A stretch of 64,000 nt of DNA, taken from contig NW_027467782.1 in NCBI RefSeq assembly GCF_004210375.1, forward strand, positions 30,235,276-30,299,275, in the 5' to 3' direction. Origin of the DNA: Tachypleus tridentatus (Eukaryota; Arthropoda; Merostomata; Xiphosura; Limulidae). Position numbers and translations under genes: made by a program. This document shows, piece after piece, positions 23,576 to 35,800 of the stretch. The notes beneath the pieces are model-generated. The model worked only from the letters and a program-made list of their open reading frames with translations, ran no database searches and was not told the DNA's origin. Every line of letters begins with the position of its first letter. Positions within the stretch are counted from its first letter, which is position 1.

Positions 23576-24756
23576 CTCTTTCTTGACTTGCTAACCGATC
23601 CAGACCCAACCTGACATGCTAATTTAATTGTCCGAAACAAAAAAAAAATAGTATTTAAATTTGAGCAAAGGTAACACCACAATAATATTCTACATATCAA
23701 AGAATGTAAAAATATATTTTAGCATTTTAACTTGTTTTCCATAATAACCAAAATATCCAAAAATAGAATATGTTGGTTCAGTGTGTAGAATAAATATATC
23801 ATTGATTCTCTTTAAATTTCCTGACCTTTTCTGATCCATACCGTTTAATCACCATTTATATTAAGGTTGAAATAAGTGCTTAAGCCTGAATATTTTTCGG
23901 ATATTTCATACAAATTGAAATCGAATATCAAAGAAAAGTATCAAGATTATCATAAAATTAAATTATTAAATGCGCCAAATTCAGACAGTACAAATCCCTA
24001 CCACATCTCTACAGCAATTATGGCTGCTTCGAGCAAGCCATATGTCGCCAATGCTTCACCATTTCTTCCACGTTTTTCATTTAGATTACTACATCTCACT
24101 TCTGATCGAAATCTCTTGTCTTACAATAGTTTTCTAAAGAATGAATGCTGATGAAAATCATCGCAGTGATTTTACTCATTTCTAGTAGATTTGCTAGAAT
24201 TTACTTAGAATGTTATTTGACGTTTAAAATATTTGTAAAATTGGATATTTACTAAAATATATATATAAAAATTGTTAATTTTCTTTGCATGTACGCGAAA
24301 CACAAAAGTGTGCCATTTAAGCAAACCATACTAAAAATAAGTTTACAAGAACGATTTTTAAACATAATGACATAAGTCATTTGTCCTGAGGTAACATACC
24401 ATGTGTTTCGACAGAACATTAATGTGTATGAACAAGTCAGACCAATGTTGTGTCAAAACATCTAGTATATAAAAGACATAGCCGTAACTGTAATTTATTC
24501 CAAATTCAACTTAATTTGTCCTTTCAGCACTTAACAGGCAACTTTTAAAGTATTACACTTCAAAGGTAAATAGTGTTTCAGAGAATCTTTTGTTTCTTAT
24601 CGGTGAGCACAAATTATAAGACTGGTATGGAACGAAAATCTTATTGGGTGGTAACAAAAACAAAACTGAAAAGTTTCTTTTTAAACATCTCTCGGACAAT
24701 TGGCGGACAAACTTCAAGCTACACTTGTAACATTGATAATAATTTTAAAGAAAATA
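23576..24756. other. No gene recognised
   Basis: AT-rich. The longest frame (23876-24151, about 90 codons) is low in recognisable content, and I do not call it. Confidence 0.4.
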
Positions 24757-25101
24757 TGTTTTCAGTAACAACACGAAGTTTGGACAGCAGAATAATATCG
24801 TGTTTTCAGTAACAACACGACGTTTAGAGAGCAGAATAATATCATGTTTTCAATAACAACATGAAGTCTTGAGAGCAGAATAATATCGTGTTTTCAATAA
24901 CGACACGATGTTTGGAGTGCAGAATAATGTCGTGTTTTCAATAACAACGCGAAGTTTGGAGAGCGGAATAATATCGTGTTTTCAATAACAACACGAATTT
25001 CGGAGAGCAGAATAATATCGTGTTTTCAGTAAGACCATGAAGTTTGGAAAGCAAAATAATATCAGGTTTTCAATCACAACATGAAGTTAAAGCTCCAGAA
25101 T
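24757..25101. repeat. Minisatellite, 44-bp unit, eight copies
   Basis: Unit GTGTTTTCAATAACAACACG plus AAGTTTGGAGAGCAGAATAATATC. Seven regular copies and a decayed eighth, each with a few substitutions. There are no unique spacers, so it is not CRISPR-like. Confidence 0.9.
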
Positions 25102-25253
25102 GTTTTTTTCTTTTTGAAGAGAAGGTCCGCAGGTCTTAAACGTTCAGTAAATTCTGATTTAGAGTGTATTGATACGATAATTGGATTTTTTTTATTCAAA
25201 AGTTAATATTTGATTCCCACAAAAATTATCCTTACACGCTCCACCCGCAAATC

Positions 25254-25529
25254 GGGCCCAGCATGGTCAAGTGTGTTAATTCGTTTGACTCGTAATCCGA
25301 GGGGCATGGGTTCAAATTCCGGACGCACCAAACATGCTCGCCCTTTTAGCCGTGGGGACGTTATAACGTGACAGTCAATCCCACTATTCGTTGGTGAAAG
25401 AGTAGCCCAAGAGTTGGCGGTGGGTGGTGATTACTAGCTGCCTTCTCTCTAGTCTTACACTGCTAAATTAGGGACGGCTAGCACAGATAGCCCTCAAGTA
25501 GCTTTGCGCGAAATTCAAAAACAAACAAA
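25254..25529 (+). repeat. SINE-A copy, plus strand
   Basis: CGGGCCCAGCATGGTCAAGTG head, GGGTTCAAATTCC B box, intact body and an AAAAACAAACAAA tail. The words before it (CCACCCGCAAATC) recur after it (TCACCCGCAAATC), a probable target-site duplication of about 12 bases. Confidence 0.9.
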
Positions 25530-26129
25530 TCACCCGCAAATCTTGGCAAGATTTAGTATTAAACGTTATGCACTCAAAATCAATGCTTTTTTCTTATTTA
25601 CTTTCTATGTTCTAAAACATACTAAAACGTAAACATTAATGAAAAGTAGTGATATGCATGTGTGTATTATTCAGTAACGTACGGTAGCCGAAATAGTATA
25701 GTTTTGTAGGCCAATACACAGTTAGGCACACTGCATTTGTTTCAGTCTAAAGTCTAAGGTAAATTTAATACCACATTCAAAACTTGAGAACTTTAAAACA
25801 AGAGGGTATTAAATTATATAAGTGTTCAAATAACACCTTCATACACATATGTTACGAAATCGACAGACGTTAAATAGATGAGCAGTACCATTAAAACACC
25901 TGCTATCTCAGATCCTTCAGTGTTTACTGAACCAGTGAAACTTTGAACCATATAATAAATATTTTCACACATTTAAATTACAATTTTATCACCCTTGTAA
26001 ATTTCGTTTGTAGGTGTTGTAGGAAACATATGCCGCTTAGTCCAATACTGTGTTATTGGAGCAAGAGCACATAAGAATAATACTTTTCTGTTCTGCACGT
26101 GCGTTTTTATCCTCCAGTGTGTCATGTTA

Positions 26130-26640
26130 AGGCACGCTGCGCAAAGTCGGTCAGAGACTTCAGATTTTATTTACAGTGGATATCCTTTCTGGCCTAAAAC
26201 AACGGTTCAGAAAGCGATTTTCTGATCTCGATGCGAGTACAATAGAAATAAGGATCTCCTAAAGCCCATTTGATCGTGTTATTGATGAACTGCCACCTGA
26301 AGTTCAAACGGAAGTGACTGATCTGCAATCTAACGACATGTTGAAAGATAAATACATAAAAGGAAAACTGATGAATTTTATAAATACTTTTCAAGTACTC
26401 AATATGTTAATTTAAAAAAAACTTTACTCGTGGATTCATTTCGGTTTTTGGCACTACCTACTTTTGTGAAGACATTTTCAAAGATGTACGTGAAATCTAG
26501 TTACAGATCAACCTTATCTGATGAGCATTTGTAATCACTTTTGATGACAGGGAGCAGTAACTTTGAACCTCAGTTAAGTGTAATTTTGTCAGAAAAATAC
26601 CAGTTTCATGCTTCTCACTAATAATAATAATAAAAATTGT
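26130..26640 (+). pseudogene. hAT transposase C-terminal remnant
   Basis: Fragments in shifting frames read SDLDAS, VIDELPPEVQTEVTDLQSND, LKDKYIK, then RGFISVFGTTYFCE, KSSYRSTLSDEHL and EPQLS. The order 'DLQ-x-ND ... S-x-FGTTY-x-CE ... K-S-x-R-x-x-L-x-DEHL' is the hAT dimerisation region of ZBED/GTF2IRD2-type transposases. Stops and frameshifts interrupt it and the catalytic region is absent, so it is an inactive remnant. Confidence 0.65.
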
Positions 26641-28739
26641 GCATCTTAAATATTTTCAATATGTGCTGTTATGAAAAATAAATTAGTGTTGTAGTATTCC
26701 GTTCATCTTTGCATCCCTACATAATGTTACCAAGAGGAGTCTCTTGTTCATGGCTTGATTAAATAACAATTTAGATCTTTAATTATTCATTCTTTAAATA
26801 ACAACCATTTTGTATTTAATGGATAAACTTAAGACGTTTGTCGAGATTATGCGAGTGTTACGATGAGAATGTTATACGCATCGCATTAATTTATTAACTT
26901 AGTTGTTTTAAGCCTTTTGACTTGAACCTAAGTCAGGAACTGCTCACAAAAAATCTAAGGCATATTTTTACCGGCTAATTCTTTCTAAAGAATTTTGTAA
27001 AATATAAATCAATTTACTATATCTTCTTTGTTTGTACTTATAATTCTGGATCCGATTTGTTTTGTGTTTACTTGCATTTAATTTAATATCCATATTTTAT
27101 TTTACTAACAATTCTCAAGTTTTATTTCAAACTTTACTCACTATTCGAATTATTGCGTTCTTTTCAGAATAACCGTTAAGTTGCTATGATACAGTGACGC
27201 TCTACAATAGTTCTTGAACCATCAGTGCACGTTACAGTACGGTAATTGTTGAATTAGATGTATTTATTATTAACCACTGGTTCAGTTCTTGTAAGATTTT
27301 AAAATAATCTTAATTTATTACCTTTATATGTTGTTAATATTTATTTCGTTGATATGTAAATCTTCTTATATATGCGTATGTACAATTAAAAATTTTTATT
27401 ACTTTTTAATCGCTTGGCAACTCTTCGAGTAACCGTTCTATTTGAAGACAGAAACAAGCCTGTCGGTTAACTACAAACCGTAAAGAATATTTTGAATAAA
27501 ACAATATGTAAAAACAGAATGTAACGTCGACAGACCAACGAGAATTAAATAATGCAGTAGTTTGCACTATTACGTATTATAAATTTATTTCGGACCACTC
27601 TTCGATTTATTATGTTTTGTACGTGTTATATTACTATCTCAAATAACCTGAAGTTCAAATTAGCCTAGTAGTTAATATTATATTTATATTATTTGCGAAC
27701 AAGATTGATACACACAGTTGCCTATTTTTACGTAAATATATTTTAATATGCAAACATAAAAACAATACAATGTATAATTACGGTTATTACTAATAGTTAT
27801 TACAAATGATGGTTTATATACAACAGTTTTACAAACAACACTAAGTCGTGTATCCGGTTTAGAACTGAATATTTTATCGACGATCCAAGCACACGCCGAA
27901 CAAATTAATTCAAAGTTGCTATTGTTGTACCTCAGTTAACCTAACGTCGTATTTTTTTAACAAGTCTCACACATTTACTAATTCATTTCTTTTGACGAAG
28001 ACATTTAATGCCTCCGTAGGAATAATAACGTCTGAAGTTATTCATTGAAGTTGAACGGTTGGTAATGTTCGAAATCAGTTAACGTTATAGCTTCGTAGGC
28101 TTATAGAACACTCACCAACAATATTCTGTTTTTTGACTCGGCATTTGATAAGAACCACACGAGTTTGTAGAAATTTTGAAACTGTTCTCGCGCGCTTCTT
28201 CAAACAAATATTGTTTCTTTTCACTTTCAAGAATTCACAAGTTTCAACAACAGGCAGGACTTACGCAATACAATATTCACAATAACGTCACATGCAAAAA
28301 GTATACAAAAACAAGCGTAAGCACTAAAATATATGTATGACATTAATAAAGGGGTTAAGTTCTGTTCAATCACCAATAAAGTAACGCAAAATAGTTTAGG
28401 TATTTGAATAATGTTAGAGCTCGTGCCTAAATCACCATTTCACATTATACATCAGTATTTGGAACTTTTTCGTTTAGGAAGTTACTGTTTCGGTACAGAT
28501 CCCGGAAGGGTATTTACCCCAAAGATTGCATCTATAGTATAGCGTATTATTTTTTTTCGGTTATCTTATTTTCGGTGGTTAATATGTTATCAATTACTGC
28601 AAACAAGAAGGCAGTGGATTAATATTTGATGTCGCGTTTGTCTCCTAGAAGTTGTCAAAGAATGACTACCATTACACTTGTAATATGATATTGGTATTAC
28701 ACCTGTTACATTTTTAAACATTATTTCCTTCCTGATATT
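26641..28739. other. AT-rich stretch without a recognised gene
   Basis: About 2.1 kb of low-complexity, T/A-rich sequence with no exon, SINE or transposase motif that I can identify. Confidence 0.5.
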
Positions 28740-28974
28740 ATGGCCTTGGGCGTTAAGGCGTGCGCTGCGTAATCTGAGGGTCGTGGATTCGCGCCAAACA
28801 CGCTCACCCTCCCAGCCATGGGGGCGTTATAATGTTACGGTCAATCCCACTATTCTTTGGTAAAAGAGTAGCCCAAGAGTTGGCGGTGGGTGGTGATGAC
28901 TAGCTGCCTTCCCTCTAGTCTTACACTGCTAAATTGGGGACGGTTATCACAGATAGCCCTCGAGTAGCTTTGTG
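28740..28974 (+). repeat. SINE-A copy, plus strand
   Basis: Head shortened (GGCCTTGGGCGTTAAGGCGTGCG), B-box region merged into CGCGCCAAACACGC, body intact, tail ending at TAGCTTTGTG without the AAAC run. Confidence 0.85.
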
Positions 28975-29339
28975 TAATCTTATGGCGTGGATATTTGTAT
29001 TTACGTGACCGAAATAATAAATACATTGTATCACTATCTATTAAATGGCACCATAGAAAAAAAATCTGTAAAGTATTCATCTGTCATTCGCTGTAACACA
29101 TTTTATTACATTCCTTTATTTTTCTTTTCTGAATTTGTTATATTTGATAACGGCTTTACAGGCTGAATATTAGAAAAGACAGAAACTCAATACGTTTCTG
29201 TTGTCAGAATCAATAATTCTGATGTTATGTGACATTTATTTGCTATGTTTCAAACTTCAAGTCCATTTCATAACTTTATATATAGTTAAAAGAATGTATA
29301 ATCATAAAGATTATACCTAATTTCAAATATTTTGAGCAG

Positions 29340-32300
29340 CAGGAATGCTGGTTCTTCAGTATCAAACCTGATGGAAAAAATTTATTTCTGAATGTAGAAT
29401 TAGGATCATTTATGTATACCTGACTTTAGTCCAAATTTCCTTACAACCCAGTCAACCAGTATGAGGAACCAGAAGCCACTCCTACCATTAACAATTTAGT
29501 TGTCTTTAACATACTTTAAAAATATATCTTTGTAATTAGTTTTAACTTTATCAGCTAAATAAGCCCATTTGAGCTTCTTAATTTTTCTTGAAGAAAATCT
29601 GTAGCTTTTCTCTAGTTCTACAAATTTTTTAACATATCTGTCAATTTAAATATCTTAAAATCACTTAACATCATGGAATTTATCCCTGATTTTCTCTTTT
29701 ATATCTTTAGTAAACTAGTTAAATTTGATCTTTCCTGTTATTCTTTTGCTTTTTTGGCTTAATCTATTTTTTAGACGAATGATAAATCTTGCATCAAGGT
29801 CTCAGAAGAACAAAGATCTCATTTCTTGTTTTTCTCAAAGTATAGCAAAACATTACACTTAACTATTTAGTGATCACTTTTCTCTAAATACTCCTCCACT
29901 TCAACTCATAGAAGCATTTCAACTTTAAAGATTAGCAGTTGATAAATCCAAAATAGAATACCTTCTTGCTTGTTTGCTGACTAACTCTTGGGTATAGAAA
30001 ACCATCTTGAATCATTTCAAGAAGTCTCTCTCTTTCATTACTTGACTTTACACGGTCTCAATCAATGTGTCTAAAATTATTCTCCTATTACGATTGCATC
30101 AATATTTGTATAAGTAAAATCCTTGATGTTATTATACAGTTTATCATCGACCTCACATACATGAGGTCAGTAATAAACTGTATAATGTTAACTCCTTAAC
30201 AATAATCCAATTAAAACCTTCCTACACTTGCAACCTTTAATTGTAACTTCCATTCTAAAGTTTTCAACTTAACAATCCACAGTTTACTTCTTAGGTAAAT
30301 AGTCTCTCAACCCCTTTTCTTTAAAAAGCCTTTCACTGTTAAATAATTTGACCTCTTATCTATTTATGAAACACTACTTGACAAAAATTTTGTGTCCACT
30401 TGTAACTTGTGAATCACTGGACTGATTGTCACCAAATCTGGCCTGTACCTTTAGGCACCTCAAATAGTTAGCATTTGGATCTCTCCCTGGGGACCTTATG
30501 TCTTTCCTGTACATTTGTTCACTTATGGCTGGCAAACTATTAAACTTTTTGTCACCAAACCTCACAGGTACCCTTAGGGCAGTTGGATCTGATGTACTAT
30601 TCTACCCCAAGGGATCCCTATTGTCTTCCATATGCTTTGAATGGATACATTACATCAGCTAGTTTCAAAATGATTCCTATTATCAATATTTTCCAAGTTT
30701 AACAATGTTCCCATGTTTCCTATTATACCACACTCTCCAATTTCAACTACAACTTTGAACTTATCTATCTTGTTCCTAATATTCCTGATACTAGAATAAT
30801 AGCAGCTAAGCAAATTGTTGAATTTACTATTTTTATTTTAAACAATGCTTTCAAGGGCCAGGCACTTAGGATTTGGGCTGTATGGTAGACATTAATATGT
30901 AACATTACTCCACAATGAGTTAAAACCATATTTTTAGTGTTTTCAGGTTTAACTAAAATTCCAAACAGAATTTTAATGAAAAATTCACAGATTTACCAGC
31001 ACTGTTGCAAGTTTTTGACTCTCATAGTACACAGTATTCAACTTAATTCTTTTTGGTGAATGTCCACCTTGGAAGATGTATGTATAGTATTGCGTTGTTG
31101 ACTAACTTTCTCAGCCTATTTTCTAAGATCAAGCATAGTTTGTTGTATTCTTCTCTATTTTTTTTCTATTATTTGTTTTCAGAGTAAACAAAGGCCTTCA
31201 TCTTGGCATTAGTGGGATAATCCTCATCACCTTGGTCAATGGTATTCTATTGCTTTCAGTGCAGTTGGACAAATCATTCTGTAGGTTCTAGCTGAAACCC
31301 AGTCTTCAGTCAATGAAAGTGCCATGTAGTTGTTTAAAAAGCTTCTTCTTCAATCTCTCTTTCACTTCTTTGAATGCCCCTGAGTAACATATCAGAGCAA
31401 GTATAACTTTTCTCTGGCAGAGAATGTTGCACATCGTTGACAGATGAGAATACTTTTGTATCATCATATATGTTAAAAATGTCATTTCCTATTATGTACA
31501 TTAGACCTTAAGCATCTCTTTGAAGTAACATGGTGCATAGAATCCTTATTATAGTCATACAGAATGCAAGCAAATAATTGTTCTTGTCAAGAGGTCTGAA
31601 ACATTCCGTCTATCAAACTTCTTAATTTGGAAAGTTTGACATTGCTCAGGATTTGATACCAAAAAAAAAAAAACTTTCAAAATGAATAGACATCATTCCT
31701 GTGCCCTGTTGAAGTACTACAATAATACCTTACTTTTACACGAGTTCGTGGATAATCTGCTTCGTTTTTGGTATCATGAAATCCAAGGGATCTTTAGAAA
31801 TAATGCTAGACTTTTCATCTTTATCACTCCAGAATGGAATAGTATAATCAATCCTTCCTCTTCTTTTTTCTTTCTGCCTTTAATTTTCTCTGCAGCTGTT
31901 TCCCACTTTCTTTTGCCATTTTGATCTCCAAGCCTAAACTGTTGCATCCACACTGACATCGAGAACATTTCCTTCAAGTATCATACGTATGCCCTTTGCA
32001 CTTACAAGCCATTTTCTTCTTTTCCTGTATTAATATTGTTTTATCAATACAAGATCAGTACAATATGTGATTTATTGGTGTGACAATTATCTGCTTTTTG
32101 TCCAATCAGGTTTTTGTAGGTTTTAGCCAATGAACAAATGATCCAGGATGACTTCAAAAATTAAGTTATGCAAAATGCTGGTTGCCTAGTGCATGGAATC
32201 ACTGTCAAATTTACTAAATTTGTCTTTAATACGTATTTATCTTGTTATACTTCATGTATACAAATTTCACATTGCCCTAGTTAGCTTATTTGCAACTATA

Positions 32301-33060
32301 CAAAAGGGTCTTGTAGAGTTGAGTCATAGGATGAATAATAGATCAGGTTGGCAGCAGTTCCTGATAGCAGCAACATGTGACTTTGGATATGATAGTAACT
32401 GACTGAATATCTTTACAAACATCTTTAGAAGTTCACCAGACATCCTACTAACTAACCTACTTAAGTGAATCTCATCTTTAGCATATAATCTCTCCCTTAT
32501 CGTAAAAACTATTCCACAGCTCCAGCTAGCTTATCTGTTGGCCTAAGCATCCACTTCCACTTGACAATCTTTTACTTAAACTTTGGATCTTACTCAATAA
32601 TTTATTTCAGTATCTGGCTTGAAGGAGTATTCCTTAAACCTCAGATGTGTACTTCTATCCTTAAATCTCTTATGGCATTCTTTATACTTTTAAAGCATTT
32701 CCTCTCTCTTGTCTAGTTTTCATTATCATTTTTTCCTACATGCACTACAAAAAAGAGGATGTTTCTTGGTACCAACAAGTAAATTATCAACATGCTTCAT
32801 AATGTCTTGTACTTTAGTATCTAGCAAACAAATTCTAAAACATACTCCCTCCACTGACATTTATAGCAGTTATTGGACCTTTAGGATTTCTTCCTTTGCC
32901 CATCTAAGCATTGGTCTGAATTTTTTACACTTGCTCCAATCTTTTGTAATGCACTCAATTGCCCATAAAGATATTTGTCTTGTAATACTTTCCAGTTACA
33001 TCAATGATCCTTCTATTCTGGTACTGTAAATGAGACCCTCATTCAAATAACGTTATCACT
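29340..33060 (-). pseudogene. CR1/L2-type LINE, decayed, minus strand
   Basis: Read on the minus strand, the 5' part (about 33050-32050) has traces of an SGNH-hydrolase-like ORF1: HVDNLLVGTKK, LVVHVGKND-like, then a distal DEIHLSRL in the place of the family's D-x-LHL motif. Further on (about 30240-29880) an endonuclease segment reads DFTYTNIDAI, ERLLEMIQDGFL, VEEYLEKSDH, matching the GDFN...D-W / RLL...QDNFL / EYLG-x-SDH order of CR1/L2 endonucleases. Many stops and frameshifts are present. No reverse transcriptase was recognised here. Strand and class are fairly secure; exact ends are not. Confidence 0.6.
30131..30186. other. Hairpin with 14-bp perfect stem
   Basis: ATTATACAGTTTAT (30131-30144) pairs perfectly with 30173-30186. 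Inside it GACCTCA (30149) pairs with TGAGGTC (30162). It lies inside the decayed LINE endonuclease region. Confidence 0.7.
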
Positions 33061-33699
33061 TTTTCTTGACAAAGTATTTAGACATGAGTTTATTCACAGA
33101 TGTGTTGCAAGAGTTAAAATCCTTGGGTGCAATCTTTGTGCTACATGGTTGATTTTCGTTCAATAATATTTTAAAACATCTGAAAAGAACCTTTCACTTT
33201 AAGACATGGTTTTCACATATAAATTCCCTATTTACTATTTCCAGAATAGAAGCTAACTGGACTTCCTATATTCCATTATTGTTATCTAGTGTCATTCTCA
33301 AGTGAAGATATATATTTGGTCTGGGAGTTGTTGAAACTCCTTTTGAAACAAGTTTTTACCTAATAAGACCTAGATTTCAATTTTTTTCAATTGTGTTTTA
33401 AAATTTCTGTTGTGTTCTACCATATTTCTAGTGTTCTACTCTATTTGTGTTTTTTTTCTATAATAGTTCACTGAGTGCTAATATACGTCTGTTATATTTT
33501 ACAATGGTTCTGTTGCTGCAGATAAAACTTGCACACTATTTCTCTGTGATAGCATTACAGTTAGATCTACAGTTCCATGCATATTTTTCATGTAATTTTT
33601 ACATATTTAAATGCATGTCACTCCACAGTTGTTAAAACCTGTTAGAACTGTTTTATGTATTTGACAACAAATAACTATTCTGTGTTATCTCTAAGTTAC
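33061..33699. other. No gene recognised
   Basis: T-rich unassigned stretch between the LINE remnant and the 33.7-kb minisatellite. Confidence 0.4.
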
Positions 33700-33930
33700 A
33701 TGTGTCTACTATTACAGTTGGCAGTGTACAAGGATGTGTTACATATTTGACTAGTACAGTTGACAGTGTACAAGGATCTGTGTTACATATTTGACAAGTA
33801 CAGATGACAGTGTACAATAATTTGTTTTACACGTTTGTACTATTACAGTTGACAGTGTGCAATGATCTGTGTTACATATTTGTACTTGTGCAATAGTGTA
33901 CAATGATCTGTGTTTTGACTTGTACTGTTC
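33700..33930. repeat. Minisatellite, about 55-bp unit, four copies
   Basis: Repeats of TGTGTTACATATTTGAC, TAGTACAGTTGACAGTGTAC and AATGATC, with variable length and several internal deletions. Confidence 0.8.
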
Positions 33931-34280
33931 ACACTCACTATAGATGTACACGCTTATAGCTGGAATCAAGTGTTGATTAAAGTATTTCCTAATGTACAAG
34001 AAATGAAAAAAATTAGAAACGTTTGTCTGAAATCAGAAATTCTAAAATTGTGCTGTCGTTTAGTCAGCCATGTTTTCCATGGTTATTAATTACATGTACT
34101 TTATTCTCTCTTCATAGGTCTCAATAGTTAGACTTGCTAATCTATTTAGAATTCTGTTCAAAAACATATAATATTCAATGGAGTTGATAACCATCTGACA
34201 TGTTTGAGTCATTTTTTAGTTCAATCTGATCACTATCTTGTAACGAAAACGGACATAAAATTAGGTCAGTTAACACTTAC

Positions 34281-34377
34281 CCCACTTAGATCTGTGCAGC
34301 ACTGGACACGCCCTGTGACGGGTCATCTCGTCTCCTTCCCCATTTCTTTTTAAATTCCACCAGAACGCAGCAGATCC
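34281..34377 (-). CDS. Prolyl 4-hydroxylase alpha subunit, catalytic-domain exon
   Basis: Minus-strand exon of 97 nt, entered at phase 0 after ...CCCTTTCC-free acceptor AG at 34378-34379 and left at phase 1 through donor GTAAGTG. It encodes GSAAFWWNLKRNGEGDEMTR, then HRACPVLHRSKW. The enzyme hydroxylates collagen-type proline in the endoplasmic reticulum using Fe(II) and 2-oxoglutarate. The exon carries the third iron-ligand histidine (T-R-H-x-ACPVL) and the 2-oxoglutarate-binding lysine (SKW), both conserved. The next exon, expected to begin with the rest of a V-S-N-K-W-like stretch, was not found downstream. RNG and HRS in place of the usual SGE/VGN-type residues make it a divergent paralogue. 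Confidence 0.85.
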
Positions 34378-34557
34378 CTGGAAATAGTATAGGTAGTGTT
34401 TTTTAAAAGTATTTTTGTCTTTGAATTTTCCAAACTTTTCAGTTTGGTTACTTCATCACACATCCAATTGTATTTAAACTGTTCATAATATTAAGGTTTT
34501 TGTTATGATAATAATACAAGAATGACATTAATAAACGTAAAATAAATGTAACTTTAC

Positions 34558-34626
34558 CTTCTTTGGCCAAACCACAGTTTCGGTGTAAGTAAAAGCAGTG
34601 GCTCCACCAGCCCCGACATCAGATAG
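34558..34626 (-). CDS. Prolyl 4-hydroxylase alpha subunit, LSDV exon
   Basis: Minus-strand exon of 69 nt (23 codons, phase 0 at both ends). The acceptor is TTTTAATTTCAG and the donor GTAAAGT. It encodes LSDVGAGGATAF, then TYTETVVWPKK, the family's M/L-S-D-V-x-x-GGAT-x-F ... W-P-K-K stretch of the double-stranded beta-helix core. Splicing to 34281-34377 gives the expected PKK|GSA junction. The segment after GGATAF (TYTETV) departs from the usual pattern. Confidence 0.88.
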
Positions 34627-34664
34627 CTGAAATTAAAATGTACTATTAGCGTAATTTATCTGTC

Positions 34665-34895
34665 CCGGCAGGGCCAGGTGGGTTAAGACGTGCGACTCAT
34701 AATGTGAGGGTCGCGGGTTCGCATCTCCCTCACTGAAGAAGCGTTATAAAGTTACGATCAATCCCACTATTCGTCGATAAAAGAGTAGCCCAAGAGTTGG
34801 CAGTGGGTGGTGATGACTGTAGTTTTACACTGCAAAATTAGAAACGGCTAACTCAGATGGCCCTTGAGTAGCTTTGTGCGAAATTCAAAAACAAA
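34665..34895 (+). repeat. SINE-A copy in a P4HA intron
   Basis: TCCCGGCAGGGCCAGGTGGGTTAAGACGTGCGACTC, B box GGGTTCGCATCTCC, a short deletion in the mid-body, tail AAAAACAAAC. It is inserted antisense to the gene between the exons at 34626 and 35460. Confidence 0.85.
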
Positions 34896-35459
34896 CTCAT
34901 CTCACTGTTTTCGTAATGAAAACTACAAAAAAGTATTAGTCTTACTAGCCCACAAATGGTGATTTTTACAGCAGTACTGTTGTTGTTAGGCCTTAAAACT
35001 TATGAGATATTTATGAATAGTTCACTGATATGTTAAAAAAAATATTAGCTTTGTTAAGAAAAGAAAGTATTTTGTTTGTTAGAAATGGAATAGTTACTTA
35101 ATATTTCATAGAACATTTATAAAAATATTTCATTTGTTAGGTCTACAAAATAAAAAAACGTAACTGAATAAAGAGTCATTTTAAAAATATATTAGACATC
35201 AGCTACTTAACAGAAAGAATATGAAGAAATATTCTTCTGTTTTTCCCTCACAAAAATCTTTCTATCATACCTGAAAGCTGCTTTGACGTTAAGATAAAAC
35301 AACAAAATGTTGTTGTTTCTCTAAACTTTAAACAGACATTATATCTTTATAAACAGACAGAAAGACTAGTTGGAATATTTAAATCAAATTAGGCCATGAT
35401 AGGTTTAGTTCTGTAGTTTGTGTTAAGTAATTAACAAATATTTTAAATTATTAACTTAC

Positions 35460-35506
35460 ATAGAACATCCACGTTGCTATCCGGTCTCCAGCCCGGTATT
35501 CAAATC
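35460..35506 (-). CDS. Prolyl 4-hydroxylase alpha subunit, GDRIATW exon
   Basis: Minus-strand exon of 47 nt. It starts with two bases completing a split codon, then encodes FEYRAGDRIATWMFY and ends on a codon boundary before GTAAGT. This is the family's R-I-A-T-W-L/M-F-Y strand directly before the LSDV exon. The preceding exon, which should hold the H-x-D iron ligands, lies at higher coordinates and was not identified. The FEYRAGD lead-in differs from the usual LGTGN. Confidence 0.8.
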
Positions 35507-35699
35507 CTTGAAACTTTGAAGTAAAACAATATATATGTCTATATTTCCTTCCATAACCTACATCTTATAGTAAAAAAGATGTAATTATAAACTACAGAAC
35601 TCATAACAATGTTTGGATATTTCTCAGCAAATCGTGTTTTATACAGAAGTTAATAGCATTGTTTCTATGTAACAAGTAATACAATAAATTAGTTTTTAA

Positions 35700-35800
35700 T
35701 TGTTTGTTTGACTTCAGGCAAAGTTACTTTGGACTATCTGCTTTGTAAATTGCGGGAAATCGAATCCTGTATTTTAGCAGTGTAGATTTGTAGACTTACT
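35700..35800 (-). repeat. SINE-B copy, diverged, minus strand
   Basis: GTTTGTTTGACTTCAGGCAAAGTTACTTTGGACTATCTGC then GGGAAATCGAATCCTGTATTTTAGCAGTGTAGATTTGTAGAC, a reversed family B body. A family A tail fragment (CTGCTAAATTAGGAATGAC ... AGACAAACAAA) follows at 35900-35975 in plus orientation. Confidence 0.6.

Noticed and set aside
24757..25101. CRISPR array
   Set aside because: The repeats are contiguous and diverged with no unique spacers, and the genome is eukaryotic. The same applies to 36311-36976.
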